DNA of 64,000 nt from contig WRFS01000006.1 of assembly GCA_009778695.1 (NCBI GenBank), positions 1-64,000 of the forward strand, given 5' to 3'. Source of the DNA: Oscillospiraceae bacterium. GTDB taxonomy: Bacteria > Bacillota > Clostridia > TANB77 > CAG-508. A program made the translations under genes and the position numbers. Below, one piece after another: positions 55,592 to 63,943 of this stretch; the stretch's first letter is position 1; each line of letters begins with the position of its first letter. The notes under the pieces are model-generated. The model was given only the letters and a program-made list of their open reading frames with translations, did no database searches and was not told where the DNA came from.

Positions 55592-55766
55592 GTTACTGAT
55601 TAACAGTTTTCAGCAAAGTAGCCTTTGGAGTATAGTATATATTTTAAAAAGGTGAACGACAGCCCTTTGAGGCCCATGGAGTCTCCGGAGGCTTGGAGGA
55701 GCCTTTTTAAAATATATACTATACTCCAGAGGCGGAAGTTTTATGCAAAAGTGTTAAATTGTTAAC
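55592..55766 (+). repeat. P1 palindromic element, copy J
   Basis: Arms 55621-55652 and 55702-55733 pair over 32 nt with one T-G mismatch (left GCCTTTGGAGTATAGTATAT). The core is in the inverse orientation. Ends GTTACTGATTAACAG and GTTAAC. It lies between divergent promoters of the nitroreductase and ychF genes. Confidence 0.92.
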
Positions 55767-55828
55767 GTCAATTGCAAATGCGTTTTGGGTATGCTATAAT
55801 AATGGCGTGAAAGAGAGGTTAAATAATA

Positions 55829-56920
55829 ATGAAGATAGGAATAGTAGGATTGCCAAATGTAGGGAAAAGTACCATGTTTAACGCAATAACAAATGCAGGA
55901 ATAGAATGTGCCAATTATCCCTTTTGTACAATAGAACCAAATGTAGGAGTGGTTTCAGTTCCGGATGAAAGACTAGATGTTTTATCAAAAATGCACAATT
56001 CAAAAAGAATAGTACCAGCAATAGTTGAATTTGTAGATATAGCAGGACTTGTAAGGGGAGCTAGTAAAGGAGAAGGACTTGGAAACCAGTTTTTGTCGCA
56101 TATAAGAGAAGTTGATAGTATTGTAGAAGTTGTGAGATGCTTTGATAATCCAAATATAGTTCATGTAGAAGGGAATATTAATCCTATAAGAGATATAGAA
56201 ACAATTAACCTAGAATTAATTTTTGCAGACATTGATACAATGAATAAAAAAATAGAGCGTGCCAAAAAAATGTTGAAATCAGATAAAAAATATCAGGAAG
56301 AAATAGATGTAGCAGAAAAAGTTTTAAAATGTTTAGAACAAGGTAAAACTGCTAGAAGTTTGGACTTAAATCAAGAAGAAAAAGAGATATTAAAAGATGC
56401 ATTTTTGCTAACATTAAAACCAACATTGTATGTTGCTAATATTTCTGAAAAACAAATGAACGATACTGAAGGAGATAGCAACATTCAAGCAGTTAGAGAG
56501 TTGGCAAAATCAGAAAAAACAGAAGTAATTCCATTATGTGTAAAAATTGAAGAAGAACTAGCAAGTTTAAGTGAAAATGACAAAAAGGAAATGCTAGATG
56601 CTTTGGGATTAGAAGAGTCTGGATTAAATAAATTAATTAAAGCAAGTTATAAGATGTTGGGATTAATTTCTTTTTTAACTTCTGGAGAACAAGAAACTAG
56701 GGCGTGGACAATAAAAGAAGGAACCAAAGCACCAGAAGCAGCAGGAAAAATACATTCGGATATAGAAAGAGGATTTATTAAAGCAGAAACCATTGCTTAT
56801 AAAGATTTAATAGAACAAGGAAGCATGCAAATGGCTCGTGAAAAAGGGTTGATAAGATCAGAAGGAAAAGAATATGTAATGAAAGATGGTGATGTAGTTT
56901 TATTTAGATTTAATGTGTAA
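55829..56920 (+). CDS. ychF: Ribosome-binding ATPase YchF
   Basis: Obg-like P-loop ATPase linked to stress response. 363 residues: Walker A GLPNVGKSTMFNAIT, NYPFCTIEPNVGVV, DIAGLVRGASKGEGLGNQFLSHIREVD, a coiled-coil insertion and a C-terminal TGS domain (FLTSGEQETRAWTIKEGTKAPEAAG). GAGAGG precedes the ATG. All family motifs are present. Monocistronic after P1 copy J. Confidence 0.95.
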   Translation: MKIGIVGLPNVGKSTMFNAITNAGIECANYPFCTIEPNVGVVSVPDERLDVLSKMHNSKRIVPAIVEFVDIAGLVRGASKGEGLGNQFLSHIREVDSIVEVVRCFDNPNIVHVEGNINPIRDIETINLELIFADIDTMNKKIERAKKMLKSDKKYQEEIDVAEKVLKCLEQGKTARSLDLNQEEKEILKDAFLLTLKPTLYVANISEKQMNDTEGDSNIQAVRELAKSEKTEVIPLCVKIEEELASLSENDKKEMLDALGLEESGLNKLIKASYKMLGLISFLTSGEQETRAWTIKEGTKAPEAAGKIHSDIERGFIKAETIAYKDLIEQGSMQMAREKGLIRSEGKEYVMKDGDVVLFRFNV

Positions 56921-57020
56921 AAAAATTTTTTAAGTTCGACAAGATTTTATTAAAATTGCAAAAATTTAATAGTATAATAATTAAATAAAAGAAAAATAAT
57001 AAACTTATGAGGAGATTACT

Positions 57021-57284
57021 ATGAAAATAAAAAATGTAATTTTAATAATGATATGTGTTTTACTATGCCTGTTAAACTTTACAAAAGTTAACGCAAGCCT
57101 TGTGCAAATACCGAATTCAAACAATGATATTAGCCATATAGACGTAATAGATCCAACCACTGGATATACTTTGCCCAATACAGGTGTAAATAATAATAAT
57201 ATTTTAATTGTAGCAATAGTTTTAATTTTAATTAGTACAATATATTCATATAAAAAGATTAAAGATTATAAAGATATATTTTGA
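57021..57284 (+). CDS. Mini LPxTG surface protein
   Basis: 87 residues, all signal and anchor: an N-terminal signal peptide (about 1-25, ending VNA), roughly 30 exposed residues, an LPNTG sortase motif at about 52-56, a hydrophobic stretch (NILIVAIVLILISTIYSY) and a Lys-rich tail. GGAG lies 8 nt before the ATG. After sorting, only a short peptide of about 30 residues would be displayed. The gene converges on a frameshifted sortase, a pairing that suggests a dedicated enzyme-substrate set. The ligand or role is unknown. Confidence 0.8.
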   Translation: MKIKNVILIMICVLLCLLNFTKVNASLVQIPNSNNDISHIDVIDPTTGYTLPNTGVNNNNILIVAIVLILISTIYSYKKIKDYKDIF

Positions 57285-57288
57285 ATAC

Positions 57289-57391
57289 GTCATCCTAAAA
57301 TTACTTCGTAGAATTAGCTTACGAAGGATCTAAAACATTAAAAATTAGATTCCTCATGGGTAAGGCTTTGGAGCAAGGTTCAGAATGACAT
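57289..57391 (+). repeat. P2 palindromic repeat between the LPxTG gene and the sortase
   Basis: Begins GTCATCCTA and ends CAGAATGACA, with internal GAAGGATCTAA / TTAGATTCCTC complementarity; the arms are more diverged than in the other P2 copies. It lies between convergent genes. Confidence 0.7.
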
Positions 57392-57392
57392 T

Positions 57393-58044
57393 TTAATATG
57401 CAATAGCTTTAATAATAGTTCTATTATTAGAAGTGTTGGCACAAGTAATAAGTGTAAGAATCTTCATTCCACCAGTAGATTGATTTAGGCAGTTTAAATC
57501 ATTTGCATTTATTATACTTTTATCAAATACTTTATAATTAAAAGCAGTTTTATGCAAATCATAAAGGGTTATTTCATCGCCAATGTTTAATTCGTAAATT
57601 TTACTAAAAAATTTATTGCTGTAGTAGTTATGACCTAAAATACAAAGGTTTCCAACTTCATTTATATTAGGACCAGCAAATTTACAAACAGAAGTCTTAA
57701 GTAATGAGTCGCTATAAGTGGCAAAGATAGGGTAATTTATATTTATAGTTTTAATTTCAATATATCCAATAATTATAGAACCTTCATACGTTGTGGCGAT
57801 TGAGGAGTTGGTAGTATTAGTGGATAATTTGGTTACGGTATATGAGCCGTGACAAATCGTGTGTCATGTTATTATAAGGGACAAAAAATGTTTTATAAAT
57901 AACATAAAGCATTATTAATAAAATAATAATCATGTTAATGAATACTATATATTTATAATGTTTTATTTTTTTGTCTTGAAGTTCTTTATAATAAATAATT
58001 TGATTCATATAATTATTTTTTGAAAATAAATAAAATATATTCAT
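57393..58044 (-). pseudogene. Sortase (class B/D-like) split by one-base frameshift
   Basis: From ATG 58044 a 75-codon frame gives a Lys-rich segment and one membrane helix (YIVFINMIIILLIMLYVIYK), and stops at 57817. A second frame, open from about 57874 to the stop at 57393, encodes the catalytic domain: TTYEGSIIIGYIEI, catalytic His in ILGHNYYSNKF, Cys in LTLITCANTS and Arg in NRTIIKA. Total length 652 nt is one base over a multiple of three, so a single extra base near 57820-57870 would explain it. It has no good ribosome site. The neighbouring LPNTG protein is the likely substrate. Confidence 0.85.
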
Positions 58045-58084
58045 TTAATGTTAACACATTAATTAGTAAATTTTCAAAAAAACA

Positions 58085-58113
58085 TTGCAAAAAAATCTGT
58101 TATATAGTAAGAT
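58085..58113 (+). promoter_or_regulatory. Probable promoter of the acyl-CoA synthetase gene
   Basis: TTGCAA (58085-58090) and TAAGAT (58108-58113) are 17 nt apart, 18 nt before the start codon region. Confidence 0.45.
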
Positions 58114-58131
58114 TGTGACATGGAGGTTTTT

Positions 58132-59841
58132 ATGGAAAAAAATAAGTATAAACCACATGAAATTAAAGACATAAAGGATATGGTAAATAAAAGTGCAGAA
58201 ATGTATGCAGATGAACCTGCATATATATTCAAGACACTTGTTCCGGGTAATTTTGATAAAATTACTTTTAAGGAGTTAAAGGAACAAGTGGATCAGTTGG
58301 GAACAGCTTTGCTAAATTTAGGGTTAAAGGGTAAAAGAATAGGTATTATATCTGAAAACAGGTATGAATGGGCTTTGGCATATTTAGCCATTGTTTCTGG
58401 CGTAGGAGTAGTAGTTCCATTGGATCATGCTTTAACAGATATAGAAATTGAAAACCTTGTTAAACGTTCAGAAATGGAAGCAATATTTTATTCGAAGAAT
58501 CACGATGAATGTATGAATAATTTAAGGAAAAAAGCAGATAATAACGTCTCAAAGTTCATATCAATGGATTTTGAAACGGAATATTCTGGTATATTGTCAC
58601 AAAAAGAATTGTTAAAGGAAGGTGAAAAGTTATTAGAAGTAGGAAATGATGATTTTCTTAAAGCTGAAATAAATGCGGAAGAGATGGGAATTATGTTGTT
58701 TACTTCAGGAACTACTGCAATGTCTAAGGCTGTAATGTTGTCGCATAAAAATTTATGCACAAACGTTATGGATTTAAGGAGGACAGTTTATATAGGAGAG
58801 GGAGATAGAGTACTTTCATTTTTACCACTACATCATACATTTGAGGCTACGGCAAGTTTTTTACATTCAGTTTATGGAGGAGTTACAGTTGCATATTGTG
58901 ATGGTATTAGGCACATGGCAGATAATATAAAAGAGTATCAAATAACAGTACTTATAACCGTTCCGGCGGTAATGGAAAACGTATATAAAAAGGTATGGAA
59001 AAATATAGAAAAGCAAGGGAAGACTTCAACTGTAAAAAAAGCAATAAAAATTAGTAGATTTTTGCTAAAGTTTGGAATAGATATAAGGAGAAAATTATTT
59101 AAAGAGATACATGAAAATTTTGGTGGAGCACTTAAGCTTGCTGTAGTTGGAGCTGCTGCTGTGGATACAGAAGTAGAAATAGGACTTGCAGATTTTGGAA
59201 TCAGAACCATACAGGGATATGGATTAACAGAAACATCGCCAGTTGTAGCGGTTATGAAAGATGGATATACAAAAGTAGGAAGCGTTGGTAAGGCACTTCC
59301 AAGTTTGAAAGTAAAGATTGCAAATCCAGGTGAAAATGGCGTGGGTGAGATAATAGTAAAAGGCGACAGTGTAATGATTGGTTATTATCAAAACGAAAAA
59401 GCAAATAAAGAGGTCTTTAAAGATGGTTGGTTCTATACTGGAGATTTAGGATATATTGATGATGAAGGTTACATTTTTGTTAAAGGAAGACAAAAAAATG
59501 TTATAGTACTAAAAAATGGAAAAAATATTTTTCCAGAAGAAATAGAAACTTTAATAAACAGAATTCCAGGAGTGAAAGAATCATTTGTTTATGGAAAAGA
59601 AGATAAAGCTGACGATTTGAAAGTATGTGCGAAAGTAGTTTATGACAAAGATGCAATAAAGGAAGAATATGGAGTAGAAGGCGAAGAAGAAATAAAGAAG
59701 ATTCTTTGGGAAAAAATAAAAGAAATTAACAAGACTATGCCAACGTATAAATATGTGAAGGAACTAGCAATAACAGAGCAGGAATTTGTTAAAACAACAA
59801 CACAGAAAATTAAGAGGCATGAAGAAATAAAGAGAGTGTAA
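58132..59841 (+). CDS. AMP-binding long-chain acyl-CoA synthetase-like protein
   Basis: Adenylate-forming enzyme that activates a carboxylic acid, probably a fatty acid, with ATP and then CoA. About 569 residues. Motifs: P-loop MLFTSGTTAMSKAVMLSHKN, the tail of motif II QGYGLTETSPVVAVM, YTGDLGYIDDEGYIFVKGRQKNVIVLKNGKNIFPEEIE, and the C-terminal Lys region (TTTQKIKRHEE). The spacing fits the FadD/long-chain group. ATG 58132 has GGAGG 5 nt upstream; the ATG at 58120 overlaps that site. P1 copy K follows. Confidence 0.9.
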   Translation: MEKNKYKPHEIKDIKDMVNKSAEMYADEPAYIFKTLVPGNFDKITFKELKEQVDQLGTALLNLGLKGKRIGIISENRYEWALAYLAIVSGVGVVVPLDHALTDIEIENLVKRSEMEAIFYSKNHDECMNNLRKKADNNVSKFISMDFETEYSGILSQKELLKEGEKLLEVGNDDFLKAEINAEEMGIMLFTSGTTAMSKAVMLSHKNLCTNVMDLRRTVYIGEGDRVLSFLPLHHTFEATASFLHSVYGGVTVAYCDGIRHMADNIKEYQITVLITVPAVMENVYKKVWKNIEKQGKTSTVKKAIKISRFLLKFGIDIRRKLFKEIHENFGGALKLAVVGAAAVDTEVEIGLADFGIRTIQGYGLTETSPVVAVMKDGYTKVGSVGKALPSLKVKIANPGENGVGEIIVKGDSVMIGYYQNEKANKEVFKDGWFYTGDLGYIDDEGYIFVKGRQKNVIVLKNGKNIFPEEIETLINRIPGVKESFVYGKEDKADDLKVCAKVVYDKDAIKEEYGVEGEEEIKKILWEKIKEINKTMPTYKYVKELAITEQEFVKTTTQKIKRHEEIKRV

Positions 59842-59852
59842 AATTATTACAT

Positions 59853-60030
59853 GTTATAGTATTAATAATTTTCGATAAAGTAGCTTTTGGGTAGTTAGTA
59901 TATATTTTTAAAAAGCGAACGACAGCCCTTTGAGGCCCATGGAGTCTCCGGAGGCTTGGAGGAGTTTTTTAAAAATATATACTAACTACCCAGAAGCGGA
60001 TATTCTAGGTTAAAGATATTAAATAATAAC
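59853..60030 (+). repeat. P1 palindromic element, copy K
   Basis: Arms 59883-59914 and 59966-59997 pair over 32 nt with one T-G mismatch (left GCTTTTGGGTAGTTAGTATA). The core is in the inverse orientation. Ends GTTATAG and AATAATAAC. Confidence 0.9.
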
Positions 60031-60059
60031 ATTTTTAAAGAAAGGAAAGGAATTTTAAG

Positions 60060-60521
60060 ATGGAAAGAAAAAGAGGTTTTGAAGTAGCAAAAGGATTCGA
60101 AAATCAAAATATTAATTTACCAGTAAGAAAAACAAAAAATTCAGCAGGATACGATTTTGAAGCGGCGGAAGATACAATTGTACCAGTACATATATCAGGA
60201 GGAAAACCAACATTAATAAAAACAGGAATAAAATCATATTTTGAAAACGACGAATTTTTAATGTTAGTAAACAGAAGCTCAAATCCTGGTAAAAAAGGGC
60301 TGGTTCTAGCCAATAGTGTTGGAATAGTGGATAGCGATTATTACGGAAACCCAGATAATGATGGACATATAATGTTCGCATTTTACAATATGTCAGACAA
60401 AGATACAGAAATAAAAAAAGGCGATTGTATAGGACAAGGAATTTTTCAAAAATATTTTCTTGCGGATAATGATGTGGCAGAAGGTAAAAGAGTTGGCGGA
60501 TTTGGCTCAACGAGTGAGTAA
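60060..60521 (+). CDS. dut: dUTP diphosphatase
   Basis: Removes dUTP and supplies dUMP for thymidylate. 153 residues of the trimeric type with all five motifs: AGYDFEA, RSS in LVNRSSNPGKKG, NSVGIVDSDYYGNPDNDG, GDCIGQGIFQ and RVGGFGSTS. AAAGGAAAGGA lies before the ATG. It is followed by about 160 nt with a 34-codon ORF of no clear identity. Confidence 0.95.
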   Translation: MERKRGFEVAKGFENQNINLPVRKTKNSAGYDFEAAEDTIVPVHISGGKPTLIKTGIKSYFENDEFLMLVNRSSNPGKKGLVLANSVGIVDSDYYGNPDNDGHIMFAFYNMSDKDTEIKKGDCIGQGIFQKYFLADNDVAEGKRVGGFGSTSE

Positions 60522-60721
60522 TGTATGGAATCCAAAGAGTCTGTAAAAATTTTGTGTAAAATAAAAACCTTTTATGATAAAATAGAAAAAACTGAATTGT
60601 ATTTACCAAACAAAGAGGAATTGTAGAAAATAATAGAAGAAAAATATTTTCAGATAATGCATTTAAATGTTTTAATATAAAAGTGAAATACAGGAACTCA
60701 CTATATGAAAAGAGAGGTTAT

Positions 60722-61705
60722 ATGATACCAGAGAAATTAAAGATTGGTGATGAAATTAGAATAATAGCACCATCTAGAAGTATGAAAATTTTAGATATAC
60801 AAAGAACTGAAGTTGCAAAGAAAAATCTTGAAAATCTTGAATTTAAAGTTACATTTAGCAAATATGTTAATGAGTCTGATGACTATAAATGTCCACCAAT
60901 AGAGAAAAGGCTAGAAGATTTACATGCTGCTTTTGAAGATAAAAATGTAAAAGCTATACTAACTGTAATTGGTGGATACAATTCAAATCAGTTATTAAAA
61001 TATATTAATTATGACTTGATAAAAGAAAATCCTAAAATTTTTTGTGGATATTCTGATATAACAGCATTATCCAATGCAATATATGCTAAGACTGGCTTAG
61101 TTACATATTCTGGACCACATTATTCTAGCTTTGGCATGGAGAAAGGATTTGAATATACACTAGAATACTTTAAAAAGATGCTTATGGAAGATAAAAAAGT
61201 TGAAATACAATCATCTAAGGCATGGAGTAATGATGCTTGGTGGAAAAACCAAGAAAACAGAATATTTATAAAAAATGATGGTATGTTTGCAATAAATGAA
61301 GGAAAGACTTCAGGAGAAATTATAGGGGGAAATCTTTGTACATTGAATTTATTACAAGGAACAGAATATATGCCTAATTTAGAAAATAAAATATTATTTT
61401 TAGAAGAAGATGATTTGGCAGGTAATAAGTTTCAATTAGAATTCGATAGAAATTTGCAAAGCTTATTACATTTACCTAATGCAAATAAAATAAAAGGAAT
61501 AGTATTAGGAAGAGCAGAAGCTACGTGTGAAATGACAAAAGAAAAGTGGACGAGAATTATAAAGTCTAAAAAAGAACTAGAAAATATACCAGTAATTGGT
61601 GGCTGTGATTTTGGACATACCACTCCAACAATCACATTTCCAATAGGAGGGAGAGCTAGCATGGAGATAATGGGGGACATAACACATTTAACTATAAATG
61701 GCTAA
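60722..61705 (+). CDS. LD-carboxypeptidase / MccF-like S66 peptidase
   Basis: Cytoplasmic S66 serine peptidase, acting either on murein tetrapeptide or on aminoacyl-nucleotide toxins (MccF branch). 327 residues. Catalytic Ser111 in GYSDITALS, Glu in FLEEDD, and His in CDFGHTTPTITFPIG. ATG 60722 has AGAGAGG 5 nt upstream; the GTG at 60683 extends it without a site. The insert DAWWKNQENRIF is typical of the MccF-like side; true LdcA is the alternative. Confidence 0.85.
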   Translation: MIPEKLKIGDEIRIIAPSRSMKILDIQRTEVAKKNLENLEFKVTFSKYVNESDDYKCPPIEKRLEDLHAAFEDKNVKAILTVIGGYNSNQLLKYINYDLIKENPKIFCGYSDITALSNAIYAKTGLVTYSGPHYSSFGMEKGFEYTLEYFKKMLMEDKKVEIQSSKAWSNDAWWKNQENRIFIKNDGMFAINEGKTSGEIIGGNLCTLNLLQGTEYMPNLENKILFLEEDDLAGNKFQLEFDRNLQSLLHLPNANKIKGIVLGRAEATCEMTKEKWTRIIKSKKELENIPVIGGCDFGHTTPTITFPIGGRASMEIMGDITHLTING

Positions 61706-61802
61706 AGATAGTAAAATAGCATAAAATACCTTATATTGTTTTGTTATGCTGATTTACATAATTTTGCAAAAAACTATGTAAAAAAAACTTTTTTCCCAGC
61801 CT

Positions 61803-61831
61803 TTGACTTTTTTGGAAATTTGTAGTATAAT
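61803..61831 (+). promoter_or_regulatory. Near-consensus promoter of carD
   Basis: TTGACT (61803-61808) and TATAAT (61826-61831) with 17 nt spacing, 38 nt before the carD ATG. Confidence 0.85.
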
Positions 61832-61868
61832 AGGTACATGTGAGTTTTCAGAGAGGGGTGTTATACAT

Positions 61869-62423
61869 ATGTTTAATGTAGGCGATAAGATTGTGTATCC
61901 AATGCATGGTGCAGGAATAATCGAATCGATAGAGGAAAAAGATGTTTTAGGAGAAAAACAAGACTACTATATTGTAAATATGCCAGGGGAAGTTAAAGTT
62001 ATGGTACCGACAGCAAGGGCACAAGAAATAGGGGTAAGAGATATAATAGGTAAAGAAAAAGTGAGTGAGGTTATAAAAGTACTAGAGGAAAATAGGACAG
62101 AAACCGAAATGAACTGGAATAAAAGGTACAGAAACAACATGGATCGCATGAAGAGTGGAGATATATACGAGGTTGCGGACATTGTTAGGAATTTAAGCCA
62201 TAAACAAAAAAGCAGATCTTTGTCAACAGGAGAGAAAAAAATGTTATTGAACGCTAAACAAATATTAGTTAGCGAAATAGTATTAGCAGATCAAATGGAT
62301 AAAGATGCCGTTGAAGAATTAGTAGACAGCAAAATTGATATGTCATACATAAATTATGTAGGAAATAGTAATGAAGATTTAGGAACAAACGTTGTTAGCA
62401 CATTCATTCCATACGATGCATAA
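61869..62423 (+). CDS. carD: CarD/CdnL-family RNA polymerase-binding regulator
   Basis: Stabilises promoter open complexes by contacting RNA polymerase beta. 184 residues from ATG 61869 (MFNVGDKIVYPMHGAG). The N-terminal RNAP-interacting domain is followed by helices (RYRNNMDRMKSGDIYEVADIVRNLSHKQKSRSLSTGEKKMLLNAKQILVSE), which is the family signature. GAGAGGGGTG lies before the ATG; the frame open from 61803 covers the promoter. A hairpin terminator follows. Confidence 0.93.
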   Translation: MFNVGDKIVYPMHGAGIIESIEEKDVLGEKQDYYIVNMPGEVKVMVPTARAQEIGVRDIIGKEKVSEVIKVLEENRTETEMNWNKRYRNNMDRMKSGDIYEVADIVRNLSHKQKSRSLSTGEKKMLLNAKQILVSEIVLADQMDKDAVEELVDSKIDMSYINYVGNSNEDLGTNVVSTFIPYDA

Positions 62424-62453
62424 TAAAAAAATAATAAAATAATAATAATGAAG

Positions 62454-62523
62454 CAACCATATGAAATCTTGATATAAAAAAATACAAATCTATATCAATT
62501 TTTTATATGGTTGTATTTAGATA
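62454..62523 (+). terminator. Terminator after carD
   Basis: CAACCATAT pairs with ATATGGTTG, with an additional TTGATAT/ATATCAA stem inside; T-rich segments occur within the hairpin. Confidence 0.55.
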
Positions 62524-62551
62524 AAGCCTAAATAACAAAAGGGGGTATATT

Positions 62552-63895
62552 ATGGGCTTTGATAATGAGAAAATGACAGTAGGCATAGGATTTGCTACTG
62601 GAAGAAAAAATTTTATTGAAGTACTTAAATATAATTTTAAAAATTGGGAAGAAAACGGACTAACTAATAATCCTAATATTAGCCTTAATGTTTTTATTGC
62701 TTACGATTTAATTTATAACAATATAGATGAAAAAGAATTTTTAAATGTTCCAAAAGAAATAAAAAGAGGATTAAATAGCATAACATTCATAGGAGAAAAT
62801 GAAGTAAAAGAAATATTAAAATATAGTAAAAATAAATTAAACATACCAAATAAAGATAGTAAATTAATATTTGGAACACACGGATATGGAAAGCTTAGGA
62901 ATTCCATTCTTTATTATGCGTTAAAAAACAATATGGATTATTTATTATTTTTAGACGATGATGAATATCCGATAGTGCCAGTAAAAAAAGAAAATGGTGA
63001 AATAGAATGGATAAAGCAATCAAATTTGCTTACTCATTTAAAATATATTAAAAACTGCAGCATAACATCAGGCTATCACTGTGGGTATATTTCGCCAATA
63101 CCATATTTTGAAATTGGAAAAGAAATAAAAGAAGATGTTTTTAAAGATTTTATAGAAGCGATAAGTAACGATATTATAAATTGGGATAAAATGAAAAATT
63201 TAATAATGCAAAACAAGGGTGTAACTTATGGAGACTTAGAAATTATAAATAATAAAAAAACCATAGAAATAATGTTTTTAAATGGTGGAAAGTGGATTGC
63301 GAGTTCAAATCTTTGCTTAAACCTTAAAAGATTAAAAAAAGCATATCCTTTTTATAATCCGCCAAATGCTAGGGGTGAAGATACATTTTTGGCGACATGC
63401 TTAAAAGAAGAAAAGGTTTTAAGAGTACCTACATACAGTTTTCATGATGGTTTTTTACGATACACATCAATTTTAGAAAATAAATTTCCAAATAAATTAT
63501 ATAAAATAGAGTCAGAAGATGAAGTCGTCAAACAAAGATTTCTTAAGGCATGCTTAGGGTGGACGAGATATAAACCATTATTATTATATGTTACTGATAG
63601 AAAAAATTATTCGAAAAGTATAGATGAAGTTTATAGAAAATTAAATAATAGTTTACCTGATATATGCTCGGTATTAAAAATAAATGATTTTTATGAAATG
63701 AAGGAAGAATTAAATACATACAATTCACAAGTACGCAATCATTATAATGAATTTATGCAAGTTAAAAAGATGTGGAATAAAATTTTTAATAATTTAAGAA
63801 AAGAAAAGATACGAAAAGAAAATGAAGTGTTAGAAAAAACTATAATAAAAGAAAATATTTCAGCATCAGTATTTGGGAATATTGCACTTCAATAA
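62552..63895 (+). CDS. Putative glycosyltransferase (GT-A-like)
   Basis: 447 residues without signal peptide or membrane segment. The phrase MDYLLFLDDDEYPIVP resembles the metal-binding DxD region of GT-A glycosyltransferases, and NPPNARGEDTFLATCLK the later acidic ED motif. A His-rich loop (GYHCGYISPIP) and a C-terminal coiled-coil-like segment (KIFNNLRKEKIRKENEVLEK) are also seen. GGGGGTAT precedes the ATG. The next gene, cut by the window end, starts like a GT4 enzyme, so a surface-glycan or glycosylation locus is likely. Function is inferred from motifs only. Confidence 0.65.
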   Translation: MGFDNEKMTVGIGFATGRKNFIEVLKYNFKNWEENGLTNNPNISLNVFIAYDLIYNNIDEKEFLNVPKEIKRGLNSITFIGENEVKEILKYSKNKLNIPNKDSKLIFGTHGYGKLRNSILYYALKNNMDYLLFLDDDEYPIVPVKKENGEIEWIKQSNLLTHLKYIKNCSITSGYHCGYISPIPYFEIGKEIKEDVFKDFIEAISNDIINWDKMKNLIMQNKGVTYGDLEIINNKKTIEIMFLNGGKWIASSNLCLNLKRLKKAYPFYNPPNARGEDTFLATCLKEEKVLRVPTYSFHDGFLRYTSILENKFPNKLYKIESEDEVVKQRFLKACLGWTRYKPLLLYVTDRKNYSKSIDEVYRKLNNSLPDICSVLKINDFYEMKEELNTYNSQVRNHYNEFMQVKKMWNKIFNNLRKEKIRKENEVLEKTIIKENISASVFGNIALQ

Positions 63896-63943
63896 AAAAA
63901 TCATCGATTATATGGGTGTATTAAAGTTATGGAGGGAATAACA

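Noticed and set aside
4479..60030. P1 palindromes as ordinary terminators
   Set aside because: They lack a T-run after the closing arm, occur before and after genes in both orientations, and include a conserved core with no terminator role. Some readthrough effect cannot be excluded.
4479..60030. P1 palindromes as insertion sequences coding a transposase
   Set aside because: All copies are under 190 bp with no ORF. Any transposase would have to be supplied from elsewhere.
60524..60628. 34-codon ORF after dut (MESKESVKILCKIK)
   Set aside because: Too short and without a ribosome site. The following bases (FSDNAFKCFN, NSLYEKRGY) faintly resemble the end of an acetyltransferase, but not enough to call a remnant.
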